Assembly: GCA_031549565.1 (NCBI GenBank)
Contig: JAVBPO010000094.1
Coordinates: 1 to 30,526 of the forward strand
Source: JAVBSX01 sp031549565
GTDB taxonomy: Bacteria > Planctomycetota > Planctomycetia > Pirellulales > Thermoguttaceae
DNA: 30,526 bases
Reading direction: 5' to 3'
In this document: piece after piece, positions 15,265 to 24,004 of the stretch
Layout: every line of letters starts with the position of its first letter
Numbering within the stretch: the first letter of the stretch is position 1
Translations under genes and position numbers: made by a program
Notes under the pieces: model-generated
Databases searched by the model: none
What the model saw: only the letters and a program-made list of their open reading frames with translations
What the model was told of the DNA's origin: nothing

Positions 15265-17499
15265 ATGAGTGGACGACAACGGATTCAACAACTAATCGTA
15301 GGCATAATGCTTGCCGGCGTCATCGGTTGCGGTCCTGCGCACCCGGTGTACCTGACCTCGAAAGGGCAGGTGGATAAACATTACATTAAAAACGCGACCC
15401 GGATCGAGTATCCGGACACGCATGTCGAAACCTCGCAGGAAGTTCTCGGAGCAATGGAGCCGTTTACGGTCGCCAATCCGGACGCCAAGCGGGAAATTTA
15501 CGACATTTCGCTGGAAGAGGCTCTTTGCATCACGATGCAGAACAGCCGAATTTTGCGAACTCTCAGCGGTGTCGGCTTCAGTTCGTCCGGAGTTCAAGGA
15601 GCTCCCCAAGCGCTGTTGAGCGCACCGAACTCGGTCGCGACCGTTTACGACGTCGCTTTGGTCGAAAGCGACCCGCGATACGGCGTGGAAGCGGCCCTGT
15701 CAGCGTTCGACGCTCAGCTCAAATCGACCCTCGGTTGGTCGTATGAGGATCGTGGTGCTCTGAAAGCGGCCGATTTGGCGACGAACGATGTGGGAACTTT
15801 CCAAACGAGCATCCAGAAGACGACCGCGACCGGTGGTACGTTCTTCATGACCAACGGCAACAACTACTACGACGGAACCGGAAGCTCCCGATACACGAAC
15901 CCGCAGTGGGCGGCGTATCTGGAAGGCGGGTTCTCACAACCGTTGCTGCAAGGTCGCGGCGTTCAGTTCAACCGGATTGCGGGACCGGGAGCGATTCCGG
16001 GCTTCTCCAACGGTGTTTCGATCGCACGTATCAATACGGATTCCACCTTGGCCGACTTCGAGATCGCGACACGGAACCTCGTGTACGACGTCGAGCGGGC
16101 CTACTGGAACCTCTATTACGCTTACCATTATCTCGAATCGGTCAAATCCGGTTATATTTCCGCCCAGAAAACTTGGGCGATCGTGAAGACGAAAACCGAG
16201 ATCGGTGCGAAGGAAGGAACCGCGCAGGCGGAAGCCCAGGCGAGAAACCAATACTTCCTGTTCCGGTCCCGGACCGAACAGGCCCAAAACAATTTGTACA
16301 AGGCCGAAGGCGCGCTGCGGTACATCATGGGTATCTCGCCGACCGATGGGCGACTTTTCCGGCCGTCCTCGGAACCGACGCTCGCTCCGCTGAAACTCGA
16401 TTGGTGCGACATCGTCGTCGAAGCTCTGGCCCGCGCTCCGGAGCTGCGTAAGCAAAAATGGGACGTCAAGAAAAAGGAACTCGAACTGCTCGCGAGCAAG
16501 AACTTCCTGCTCCCGCGATTGGACGTGAACGCCAGTTATCGTTGGAACGGTGTCGGCTCCGATTGGATCAGCGACGACTCCAGCGCCTACCGCTCGCTTA
16601 CCCACGACAAGTACCAGGATTGGTCCGCCGGCTTGAGTTACAGCCAGGCGATCGGCTTCCGAAAGGAACATGCCGCCGTCCGCAACGCGACTTTGGCTTT
16701 GGCTCGCTCGCAATCGATCTTGCAGCAGCAGGAGCTGGAAATGTCGCACCAGTTGACCGACGCGATTCGGGATATTACGAAATACTACCAGTTGAGCGAA
16801 ACGGGGCTCCAACGGCGTATCGCGTCCGAACGTGAAGTCGAAGCGGTCACCAACGCGTACAACGCCGGAACCATGACCGTCGACTACGTTCTCGACGCCC
16901 AACGGCGGCTCGCGGAAGCGGAAACCGAATTTTACGACAACGTAGTTCAATACAACCTCGCGATTTCGGAACTGCACCGCCGCAAAGGAACGCTGCTGGA
17001 ATACAACAACGTTTACCTGACGGAAGGACCTTGGCCGAACAAAGCGTACATCGACGCTCGGGAAATCGCTCGCAAACGGGACGCCGGTCACTACATGAAC
17101 TACGGATACACCCGACCGCAAGTGTTCTCGCGGGGTGAGTACCGACAGTTCCAAGGACTGGAAACGACCGAAGGGCAGTACATCAACGACGATCTCCAGC
17201 CGTCGCTGCCGATGCAGCAAATGCAGCCGGGCCCGCAACCGAACGTTGCTCCGCCGGCCCCGGAAGAGGTCGAACCGAACGAAGCGGTCGAAACCGACAA
17301 CACGTTGACTCGGAACATGAAACAGCCCGCCGGAAAATTCCTTCCGGCTGCGGCGGGAAATCAAAATCGGATGACGCAGACGACGCAGCAGGCGGTCTAT
17401 GCGAAACCGAAAATGGGAACGCGACCTTTCTTCGGCGACGCTCCCACACCGCAGACCGCACGGCAGAGTAACACACTCCTGCCAAAGACGGCTCGGTAG
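15265..17499 (+). CDS. TolC-like outer-membrane lipoprotein with long proline-rich tail
   Basis: A 744-residue TolC-family protein, longer than typical TolC (about 490). The N-terminus 'LIVGIMLAGVIGC' is a lipoprotein signal with the lipid cysteine near residue 22. The first half-repeat contains 'LSAFDAQLKSTLGW' and 'GFSQPLLQGRGVQFNRIAGPG', a pattern I associate with planctomycete TolC proteins. Long helices follow ('DFEIATRNLVYDVERAYWNLYYAYHYL'-type, then 'RSRTEQAQNNLYKAEGALRYIMG'). The second half contains 'APELRKQKWDVKKKELEL' and 'LPRLDVNASYRW'. The last 150 residues or so are Pro/Gln/Asn-rich ('QQMQPGPQPNVAPPAPEE') and probably disordered. A strong Shine-Dalgarno sequence supports the start. 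A terminator follows at 17533. No inner-membrane pump gene is adjacent, so substrate is unknown. Confidence 0.9.
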   Translation: MSGRQRIQQLIVGIMLAGVIGCGPAHPVYLTSKGQVDKHYIKNATRIEYPDTHVETSQEVLGAMEPFTVANPDAKREIYDISLEEALCITMQNSRILRTLSGVGFSSSGVQGAPQALLSAPNSVATVYDVALVESDPRYGVEAALSAFDAQLKSTLGWSYEDRGALKAADLATNDVGTFQTSIQKTTATGGTFFMTNGNNYYDGTGSSRYTNPQWAAYLEGGFSQPLLQGRGVQFNRIAGPGAIPGFSNGVSIARINTDSTLADFEIATRNLVYDVERAYWNLYYAYHYLESVKSGYISAQKTWAIVKTKTEIGAKEGTAQAEAQARNQYFLFRSRTEQAQNNLYKAEGALRYIMGISPTDGRLFRPSSEPTLAPLKLDWCDIVVEALARAPELRKQKWDVKKKELELLASKNFLLPRLDVNASYRWNGVGSDWISDDSSAYRSLTHDKYQDWSAGLSYSQAIGFRKEHAAVRNATLALARSQSILQQQELEMSHQLTDAIRDITKYYQLSETGLQRRIASEREVEAVTNAYNAGTMTVDYVLDAQRRLAEAETEFYDNVVQYNLAISELHRRKGTLLEYNNVYLTEGPWPNKAYIDAREIARKRDAGHYMNYGYTRPQVFSRGEYRQFQGLETTEGQYINDDLQPSLPMQQMQPGPQPNVAPPAPEEVEPNEAVETDNTLTRNMKQPAGKFLPAAAGNQNRMTQTTQQAVYAKPKMGTRPFFGDAPTPQTARQSNTLLPKTAR

Positions 17500-17532
17500 A
17501 AACGAATTCCGGTTGTGCTAGACGGGTAGATG

Positions 17533-17567
17533 CGAGGAAAAGGGGAAACTCTTTTCCTCGTATTTTT
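17533..17567 (+). terminator. Rho-independent terminator of the TolC-like lipoprotein gene
   Basis: A perfect 10-bp stem, CGAGGAAAAG (17533-17542) with CTTTTCCTCG (17551-17560) and an 8-nt loop, followed by TATTTTTG. It lies 33 bp after the stop codon at 17499. Confidence 0.85.
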
Positions 17568-17579
17568 GTGCGCTTGGCA

Positions 17580-17640
17580 TGTTATTGAACTTGGAGGTGC
17601 AAGTCCTTTACGGACCCGTCAGGGGGAATCCCCGGGCCCC
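17580..17640 (+). other. Possible group-II-intron-like fragment
   Basis: The stretch TTGGAGGTGCAAGTCC and the following TTTACGGACC resemble a block I remember from the 5' part of bacterial group II introns. A GGGGAATCCCC palindrome follows. There is no reverse transcriptase gene or 3' domain V here, so at most it is a relic; it may be chance. Confidence 0.2.
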
Positions 17641-17648
17641 AACCCAAA

Positions 17649-20600
17649 TCACGCCCGAACCTTCTCCCACTGCTTCTCCAACCGTTGCGGGGAAACCTTA
17701 ACGACGGTTCCGAGTTTCTGTGCGAAAAGTGAAACGCGGTACTCTTCGATCATGTATCGGAAAACAAGCAGTTCCGGATCGCTGATCCCCGCCGCTTCGT
17801 GCAACTCCAGTCGATCCTTGTACATCGCCGCGTACTTCGCAAGTTCCGCGGTCGCGGTTCGATCCTGCTGTTCCCCGCCGGATTTGAGTTTCTCGAATCG
17901 AGCCGCGACCGCTTTGAAATACCGCGGATATTCCTTGAGCCAGTTCCACGGTGTTTGCGTGAGAAAATTCGGATCGGTCAACTCCGCGAGAGCCGCTTTG
18001 GCGTCTCTCCACGCCCATTCCGTCTTCGGCGATTTGTTTTTCTCGATCGCGAGCCGGGCCTGTTGATACGATTCCAGAAGCGGACCGGCGAGCCGCGTCG
18101 CATCCTGAACCGCAATCGCGAGCCGGGCTTTCGCTTGCCGCATCCGCTCCGCGAAGTCGTACGGATTACGCGGAATCGGCTTCTCGTCGAGTTCCATTGC
18201 CCGAGCCGCAATGAAGTCGATCATCGCGGTTTTGAATTCCGTTGAGCTCGACGGACCGGAAAAAATCGATTGCGCATAGATCTTCAGCGTATCGATTTTC
18301 GGAATCCATTGGACTTGCGTACTTAAATCGCGGTTGTTTTTGAGTTGGAAAAACCGCATCAAGCCGAGCCGCGTTTCCCGATTCGCCCGGTCGAGCGAGT
18401 CGGACAGTTGCAGCGACACGGTCTTCCCGCAATCGACCAGCATCGGAAACGCCTTGATCGCGACTTTGCCCCGCTCGATTTCGATTGATTCCGGAAGATC
18501 GCCGAAATTCCATTCGGTCAAATTCTCGCGGTTCCAGCGGGGATCGTCGAGCGCCGCGATCGTTTGCGATGCTTGAACGCCGAGCCGTTTGCGGAGATCG
18601 TCGATTTCCCGACCGGTCGCGACGGTTTCACCGTTTTCCTCGACGACGCGAATATTCATCCGCAAATCGTTCGGGAGCAGTTCCCGGTGAAAATCGTCCG
18701 GCTTGACTCGCTGCTCCGCCAAACGGCTCACGGCGACGGCGAGCTTTTCCTCGAGGATTCCGTCGGCGAACACGAGTTCTTTCGCGAGAAATCGGGCCGT
18801 ATCCGGAATCGGAACCAGACTTCGACGAATCTCTTTCGGCAGTGCGCGGAGCATCGCCGTGATTTTCGCTTCCAAAAGGCCCGGGACGAGCCAACCGAGC
18901 CGGTTCGGTTCCAGTTGCCGTAATCCTTCAATCGGAACGACGACCGTGAGGCCGTCGTTCGCTTCGCCCGGCATGTAATGGTATTCGATCGGGACTTCCG
19001 TTCCGTCGAACGTGGTCAGCGTGTTCGGGTAGTTGTCCAGTTCTTTCCGATCGACGTTTTCAACACACAAATCGGAAAGCTCGAAATGCAGTTTGCGTTT
19101 TTCTTCCTTCGACGCCGATTTGTACCATTTTTCCAGCGTCCTGCGGTCGTACACCTGCTCCGGAATCCGCTCCTGATAAAAATCGTATTTCGCCCAAGAC
19201 GGTCGGATCAGCCCGTATTTGCGCAACTTGTCCTGCAGACTCTCCGCTTCCTCGATCATGAGCCGATTGTAGGCGAAGAAGTCGCATTGGGTGTCAAGCT
19301 CTTCGTCGACCAGCGCGTTCTGGATGAAGATGTCCCGCGCTTTCTTCGGATCGACGGAGCCGAAATTGACGCGACGCTTCGGAACGATCGTCAACCCGAA
19401 CAGCGACACCTTTTCGTAAGCGTGAACGTATCCGGTCTCGGGATTCCAATGCGGTTCGAAATACGCTTTGGTAATCAGATGGGCCGCGAGCGGTTCGATC
19501 CACTCGGTTTCGATGTGCGCGGCGCAGCGGAGATATTTGCGCGTCGTTTCAAGCTTCTCCGCCGAAACGAGCCATTTTGGCAGATCTTTTTTAGCCCCGT
19601 CGCCTGCGACGGGCCGCGAACCGGGTTCCAGCGCCCCGCCGGCGGGGCGGCCGGCTTTTTGTAATCCGCTGCCGGGCCAAAGGTAGAACTTGCCCTGCCC
19701 GGTTCCGCCGGCGACGGTGTACTCGAATCGTTCCGTCCGATTCGCGATTCCGGACAAAAACCCGGTCAAAATGCTGCGGTGAATCGCGTTGTATTCGTCC
19801 TTACGCGGCTGCATCCGGAGTTTCGCGTCCCGGACGATTTGCATCAACAGCACGTGAATGTCCGACCACTCTTTCATCCGGTTGTACGACAGAAAATTCT
19901 GCACGCACGCCTTGCGGAGCTTACTTTGCGAGAGGTTTTCCTTCAGGCCGTGGAAAAAGTCCCACATTTTCAAATACCCGAGAAAGTCGGACCGCGGGTC
20001 GAGAAACCGGACGTGCGCGGCGTCCGCTTTTTCTTGTTTTTCGTGCGGACGTTCCCGGGGGTCCTGGATTTCCAGTACCGACCCGATAATCAGGATTTCC
20101 CGTAGGCAGCCTTCTTTTTCCGCAGCGAGAATCATTCGGGCGATTCGCGGATCGACCGGAAGCTTGCTCAGTTTCCACCCGAGTTGCGTTAAATCCTGAT
20201 TCGCGTCAATCGCGCCGAGCTCGAACAGCGTCTTGTACCCGTCCTGAATCGACGAGGATCGCGGCGGATCGAGAAACGGAAACGATTCGATCGCCCCGAG
20301 TTTCATCGATTTCGTTTGCAGGATCACCGACGCAAGATTCGTCCGCTGGATTTCCGGCGTCGTGTACCGGTCGCGCGATTCAAAATCCTCTTGGCTGAAC
20401 AGCCGGATGCAGATTCCCGGTCCGACGCGACCGCAGCGACCGGCTCGCTGATCGGCGGAGGCCCGGGAAATCGGCTCGATCGGGAGCCGTTGCGTTTTCG
20501 TTCTCGCGGAATACCGGCTGATTCGGGCGGTTCCGGGATCGATCACGTACCGAATTCCCGGCACGGTGAGCGACGACTCCGCGACGTTCGTCGCGATCAC

Positions 20601-21623
20601 GATCCGGCGATACGAATGCGGCTTGAACACCTTGAGCTGCTCGGCAACCGTGAGCCGGGCGTACAGCGGCAGGATTTCCGTTTTTCGCACGGAATCGTCG
20701 CCGGGAATCTTGTGGTGTCGCAGCAGCTTTGCCGTCTCGAAAATATCCCGCTCCGTCGGCATGAAGATGAGAATGTCGCCGCGATCGATTCGGGCCAATT
20801 CATCGACGGCGTTGAGAAGATGTGTCTCTTCGTCGATTTCGGCGTCCTCGCACTCCGGTTCGGCTTCGTCGAGCGGCCTGTATCGGATTTCAATCGGATA
20901 GGTCCGCCCGGACACTTCGATAATCGGAGCCGGGGCGCTCGCGGTTCCGAAGTGGTCGGCGAACCGTTTCGCGTCGATCGTCGCGGAAGTAATGATCAGC
21001 TTCAGATCGCGACGTTTCGGGAGAAGACGGCGCATCATGCCGAGCAGGAAATCGATGTTCAGCGACCGCTCGTGCGCTTCGTCGATGATGATGGTGTCAT
21101 ACTGGTCGAAGAACCGGTCGTTTTGCGACTCGGCCAGGAGAATTCCGTCGGTCATGAGTTTGACCAACGTGTTTTGCGTCGCTTCTTCGGCGAAACGAAC
21201 CTTGTATCCGACCGCTTGACCGAGCGGACTTTTGAGTTCTTCGGCGATTCGGGCTGCAACGGAGCGGGCCGCGATTCGCCGGGGCTGCGTGTGTCCGATC
21301 GTACCATAGACGCCGCGACCGAGTTCGAGGCAGATTTTCGGTAGTTGCGTCGACTTGCCCGACCCGGTTTCGCCGCAAACGACGACGACCTGATGATCCC
21401 GGATCAACTCGGCAAGTTCGTCTTTGCGCTGGACGATCGGCAGTTCCGGATCGTAAGAAAGAGGCGGAACGATTTTACGGCGTGCTGCGGCGCGGTCCTT
21501 CGATTTTTCGAGTTCCGCGTCGAGAATATCCCGCTTTTGTGCGTTGAAGAGCGATCGCAACCGTTGTCGGTCCGCGATCATGCAACGGTTAAGCTCTTTC
21601 TGAAACTGGGGAAACGCGGACAT
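17649..21623 (-). CDS. hrpA: ATP-dependent RNA helicase HrpA (DEAH-box)
   Basis: A 1324-residue DEAH/RHA helicase, close to the 1300 residues of E. coli HrpA, which acts on RNA in stalled ribosome and mRNA metabolism. Motifs: Walker A 'GETGSGKS' (84-91), 'DEAH' (181-184), 'SAT' (213-215), 'QRAGRCGRVGPG' (motif VI), then winged-helix, ratchet and OB-fold regions and the long HrpA C-terminal domain (DUF3418) ending 'LEKQWEKVRA'. Between 'GSGLQK' and 'DLPKWLVSAE', where E. coli HrpA has only a few residues, lies an in-frame insertion of about 21 residues rich in Gly, Pro, Ala and Arg; its DNA is a pair of hairpins (see the repeat entry). The ATG at 21623 lacks a Shine-Dalgarno sequence but gives the normal HrpA N-terminus. 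The small basic peptide gene lies 140 bp upstream on the same strand. Confidence 0.96.
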   Translation of the reverse strand: MSAFPQFQKELNRCMIADRQRLRSLFNAQKRDILDAELEKSKDRAAARRKIVPPLSYDPELPIVQRKDELAELIRDHQVVVVCGETGSGKSTQLPKICLELGRGVYGTIGHTQPRRIAARSVAARIAEELKSPLGQAVGYKVRFAEEATQNTLVKLMTDGILLAESQNDRFFDQYDTIIIDEAHERSLNIDFLLGMMRRLLPKRRDLKLIITSATIDAKRFADHFGTASAPAPIIEVSGRTYPIEIRYRPLDEAEPECEDAEIDEETHLLNAVDELARIDRGDILIFMPTERDIFETAKLLRHHKIPGDDSVRKTEILPLYARLTVAEQLKVFKPHSYRRIVIATNVAESSLTVPGIRYVIDPGTARISRYSARTKTQRLPIEPISRASADQRAGRCGRVGPGICIRLFSQEDFESRDRYTTPEIQRTNLASVILQTKSMKLGAIESFPFLDPPRSSSIQDGYKTLFELGAIDANQDLTQLGWKLSKLPVDPRIARMILAAEKEGCLREILIIGSVLEIQDPRERPHEKQEKADAAHVRFLDPRSDFLGYLKMWDFFHGLKENLSQSKLRKACVQNFLSYNRMKEWSDIHVLLMQIVRDAKLRMQPRKDEYNAIHRSILTGFLSGIANRTERFEYTVAGGTGQGKFYLWPGSGLQKAGRPAGGALEPGSRPVAGDGAKKDLPKWLVSAEKLETTRKYLRCAAHIETEWIEPLAAHLITKAYFEPHWNPETGYVHAYEKVSLFGLTIVPKRRVNFGSVDPKKARDIFIQNALVDEELDTQCDFFAYNRLMIEEAESLQDKLRKYGLIRPSWAKYDFYQERIPEQVYDRRTLEKWYKSASKEEKRKLHFELSDLCVENVDRKELDNYPNTLTTFDGTEVPIEYHYMPGEANDGLTVVVPIEGLRQLEPNRLGWLVPGLLEAKITAMLRALPKEIRRSLVPIPDTARFLAKELVFADGILEEKLAVAVSRLAEQRVKPDDFHRELLPNDLRMNIRVVEENGETVATGREIDDLRKRLGVQASQTIAALDDPRWNRENLTEWNFGDLPESIEIERGKVAIKAFPMLVDCGKTVSLQLSDSLDRANRETRLGLMRFFQLKNNRDLSTQVQWIPKIDTLKIYAQSIFSGPSSSTEFKTAMIDFIAARAMELDEKPIPRNPYDFAERMRQAKARLAIAVQDATRLAGPLLESYQQARLAIEKNKSPKTEWAWRDAKAALAELTDPNFLTQTPWNWLKEYPRYFKAVAARFEKLKSGGEQQDRTATAELAKYAAMYKDRLELHEAAGISDPELLVFRYMIEEYRVSLFAQKLGTVVKVSPQRLEKQWEKVRA
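19588..19658 (-). repeat. Palindromic repeat embedded in hrpA
   Basis: Two hairpins lie within the coding sequence. CCCGTCGC (19596-19603) pairs with GCGACGGG (19606-19613), loop 2 nt. An 18-bp perfect palindrome, CGCCCCGCCGGCGGGGCG, occupies 19632-19649. Together they coincide with the protein insertion near residues 656-678. The first hairpin with its preceding TTAGC is copy 4 of the repeat family seen at 2564, 14707 and 14798. Confidence 0.7.
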
Positions 21624-21763
21624 GGGCCGACACCGGCATCTGTAGTGCTAACACCAAGCATCGTAAATTTTATCACGAAGTCAGCGCCCATCGGAAGCGA
21701 ACACTTATCCGAGCGGCAGTGCCAGTGCGGCTCGCACCTCGGTTTGGCTGGCGGCCCTGCCGT

Positions 21764-21853
21764 CTAGTCCTTACGATGTCGGATTTTCGATCGCATTCGC
21801 CGTTTTTTACGTCCGAGTTTACGCCGTCCTTTTCCGGTCTTCTTCGTTCCCAC
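21764..21853 (-). CDS. 29-residue highly basic peptide (possible AURKAIP1/COX24-like ribosomal protein)
   Basis: A short GTG-initiated frame encoding 29 residues, more than half Lys or Arg, including 'GRRKLGRKKRRMRSKIRHRK'. A good Shine-Dalgarno GGAG lies 7 bases before the GTG, which supports real translation. Such tiny Lys/Arg-rich proteins occur in bacteria as homologues of the C-terminus of mitochondrial AURKAIP1/COX24 (mS38), which bind the small ribosomal subunit; the resemblance is by composition and spacing of 'RRKxxRKKRRMRxKxRHRK' and is inference. A chance match is possible but unlikely given the ribosome-binding site and isolation from overlapping genes. It lies 140 bp upstream of hrpA and might share its transcript. 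Confidence 0.65.
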   Translation of the reverse strand: MGTKKTGKGRRKLGRKKRRMRSKIRHRKD

Positions 21854-22130
21854 GCTAATTCTCCATTGCTGAAAGTAAAGTAAATATCAATGCAATTCCT
21901 ACGAAAAGAGCCGTGTATTCTATCGAAAACAAGGAAAAAGGACAGGGGGGCCGTTTGAAGAACACACCGCGGGGCGAGGGAATTTTGTATTTCCGGAGCA
22001 AACGCTCACTTGTTAAAGAAAGAGGTTTTTTTCCACGCAACGAAATGTGAATCGCGGCAACGACACACTTTTGGCGGTACGAACCATTTCCTTTCCCCTT
22101 TCCCTTTGAAATACCGGAGCCGGACGACTC

Positions 22131-22946
22131 ATGAACCCGACGCATATTTTTTACAAACGGCATTCTCTCTTCCTCAACGCCGGAATCGTCGTTGCAGGCA
22201 CGATTCTGCTCAAGATGATCTTCCACCTGTTCGGCTGGGAAGTGCTTTCGGCCAACCCGCTCCTGTCCGGAATCGTCGGGGCGACCGTGTTTCTGATGGG
22301 GTTCCTCCTGAGCGGCGTCATGAGCGATTACAAAGAGAGCGAAAAGCTGCCCGGCGACCTTGCGTCCAGTATTGAATCGCTCGTCGACGAGGCGGTTATC
22401 ATCCACCGCAGTAAAGACGAAAAAATGGGCAAAACTTATCTCGAATCGCTTCTCGCGTTTTCCTTGTCGCTGGAAGCGTGGTTCCACAAAAAACGAAAAA
22501 CCCGCGAACTGATGGAAGAGCTTCGAAACATGTCGCGATTTTTCACGGACTTTGAAGCGATCACGCAAGCGAATTTCATCGCCCGGCTGAAGCAGGAGCA
22601 AAGCATGCTTCGTAAAATCCTGATTCGAATCCACACGATTCGCGAAACGTCGTTCATTCCGTCCGGATATTTGATCGCGATGACGACGACCGGCCTCTTG
22701 CTGTTCGGCTTGATTCTCGTGAAAATGGACCCGTTTTACGAATCGCTCTTTTTCGTCGGCGTGATCGCATTTTTGCTGTCGTTTCTGCTGCTTTTGATCC
22801 GGGATCTGGACAACCCGTTCGGCTATTACGAGTCCGGCTCGATGGAAGAAATCTCACTGACACCGCTCAAGGACGTCATCACACGGTTGCAATCGCTGCT
22901 GGAAAGCGTTGAACTTGCGACCGGACAAGCGGACGGCCGTCCATGA
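22131..22946 (+). CDS. DUF4239-like (bestrophin-like) four-helix membrane protein
   Basis: A 271-residue inner-membrane protein. Hydrophobic helices lie at about 14-34, 42-63, 182-203 and 208-229. The middle (about 64-175) is a charged helical, cytoplasmic region ('EKLPGDLASSIESLVDEAVIIHRSK'-type). The end of the last helix, 'LLLLIRDLDNPFGYYESGS', has the Asp-Leu-Asp-Asn-Pro-Phe pattern of DUF4239 proteins, which are distantly related to bestrophin-type channels. Function is unknown; an ion channel or transport role is only suggested by the family. A GGAG lies about 10-13 bases before the ATG, further than usual. It converges on the methyltransferase gene, with 18 bp between the stop codons. 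Confidence 0.75.
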   Translation: MNPTHIFYKRHSLFLNAGIVVAGTILLKMIFHLFGWEVLSANPLLSGIVGATVFLMGFLLSGVMSDYKESEKLPGDLASSIESLVDEAVIIHRSKDEKMGKTYLESLLAFSLSLEAWFHKKRKTRELMEELRNMSRFFTDFEAITQANFIARLKQEQSMLRKILIRIHTIRETSFIPSGYLIAMTTTGLLLFGLILVKMDPFYESLFFVGVIAFLLSFLLLLIRDLDNPFGYYESGSMEEISLTPLKDVITRLQSLLESVELATGQADGRP

Positions 22947-22964
22947 AGACACGGGAACCGGACA

Positions 22965-23711
22965 TCATCGCGCCATCAGCGCGAACACGCCCCAGCCCAG
23001 GTATTCACGAGTGTACGCGACGTGTCGCTTGGGTGCCACGGTCAAATTGGCACGGATTTCCTCCGCGAAATCGTCGCCGGGATTCGCTTCGAGCCATCGG
23101 CGCATGGTCAGCCATTTGGCCGCTTCGTACCTGTCCCATCCTTCCTGATCGGCCAGGACCATTTCCACGACATCGTAGCCGAGGGTGTCAAAAGACGCAA
23201 CAAGTTCGGGAAGCGGAAAAAAATCGGACACGGATTCGGCAAAGCATTCCCTGGCAACCTGTTCCGTCGGTGGCACTTGACGCCAGTAAGGTTCGCCGAT
23301 AAGGAGGATTCCCCCGTCGACGAGACTTTTTCTCAGCAGTTCGATGGTGCCGGCAAATCCCCCGCCGATCCACGTGGCACCTATACAGGCGGCGATATCG
23401 ACTTTGTTTTCCGCGACGTAGCCGACGGCGTCGCCGTGAAGGAATTCGACGCGATCGGTGACGCCGAGTTCTTCGGCGCGAAGCTTCGCCTGGCTGCTGA
23501 ACAATCGGCTCATGTCGACGCCGACGCCGGTGATGCCGTAATCGCGGGCCCAGGTGCAAAGCATCTCGCCCGACCCGCTGCCCAGGTCGAGCACGCGAGT
23601 TCCCGGCGTCAGACGCAATACGGCCCCGACGGTGGCGAGCTTTTCCGGCGTAAACGGGTTATGAATACGGTGTGCGCTTTCGGTTATATTGAAAATACGG
23701 GGAATGTCCAA
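22965..23711 (-). CDS. Class I SAM-dependent methyltransferase
   Basis: A 248-residue Rossmann-fold methyltransferase. Motif I 'RVLDLGSGSGEMLCTWA' (about 39-55), an acidic end of strand 2 in 'GVGVDMS', 'DRVEFLHGDAVGY', and 'VDIAACIGATWIGGGFAGTIELL' as motif IV mark the cofactor fold, followed by 'SLVDGGILLIGEPYW'. The C-terminal part is helical with conserved Trp/Tyr residues and probably forms the substrate pocket. The substrate is unknown; it looks like the small-molecule group. The start is TTG at 23711, chosen because AGGAG lies 6-7 bases upstream and the next in-frame Met would remove motif I. Its first codons overlap one arm of an inverted repeat, CCAATGTAAA at 23708-23717 and TTTACATTGG at 23811-23820. 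Confidence 0.88.
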   Translation of the reverse strand: MDIPRIFNITESAHRIHNPFTPEKLATVGAVLRLTPGTRVLDLGSGSGEMLCTWARDYGITGVGVDMSRLFSSQAKLRAEELGVTDRVEFLHGDAVGYVAENKVDIAACIGATWIGGGFAGTIELLRKSLVDGGILLIGEPYWRQVPPTEQVARECFAESVSDFFPLPELVASFDTLGYDVVEMVLADQEGWDRYEAAKWLTMRRWLEANPGDDFAEEIRANLTVAPKRHVAYTREYLGWGVFALMAR

Positions 23712-23917
23712 TGTAAAACTCCTGGGATCGAATGACGAATACTTCCGTCAGGGACGCAATAGAACTCCGATTACGTCAATCCTAACAAATTCATTTCGGT
23801 CTGCAAGGCGTTTACATTGGGTGAATCACAATACCGCTTACTTCGTGCGCGGCTCTGATTGACGCAATACAAGCCGGTTCCAACCGTCGAAAATTCAAAT
23901 TTCATAGCCAAATACGC

Positions 23918-23946
23918 TGGTACAAATCCGTTTCCCGTGGTATATT
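23918..23946 (+). promoter_or_regulatory. Possible extended -10 promoter of nhaB
   Basis: TGgTATATT (23938-23946) fits an extended -10 box. The -35 at about 23918-23923 (TGGTAC) is poor. It would give a transcript starting about 50 bases before the nhaB ATG. Confidence 0.4.
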
Positions 23947-24004
23947 CGCGCCTTTAATTTTTCCGTTTTCCTCCCAACGGCAGTTGCCGTTTTACCGCTC
24001 GACA

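Noticed and set aside
17530..18066. 178-codon plus-strand frame
   Set aside because: It starts inside the terminator hairpin and then runs antisense to hrpA.
20316..21344. 342-codon plus-strand frame within hrpA
   Set aside because: Arg/Asp-rich complement of the helicase core; a shadow of biased codon use.
21855..22634. 259-codon minus-strand frame
   Set aside because: It lies antisense to the DUF4239-like gene, and its translation shows no domain; the DUF4239 frame has membrane helices and a family motif.
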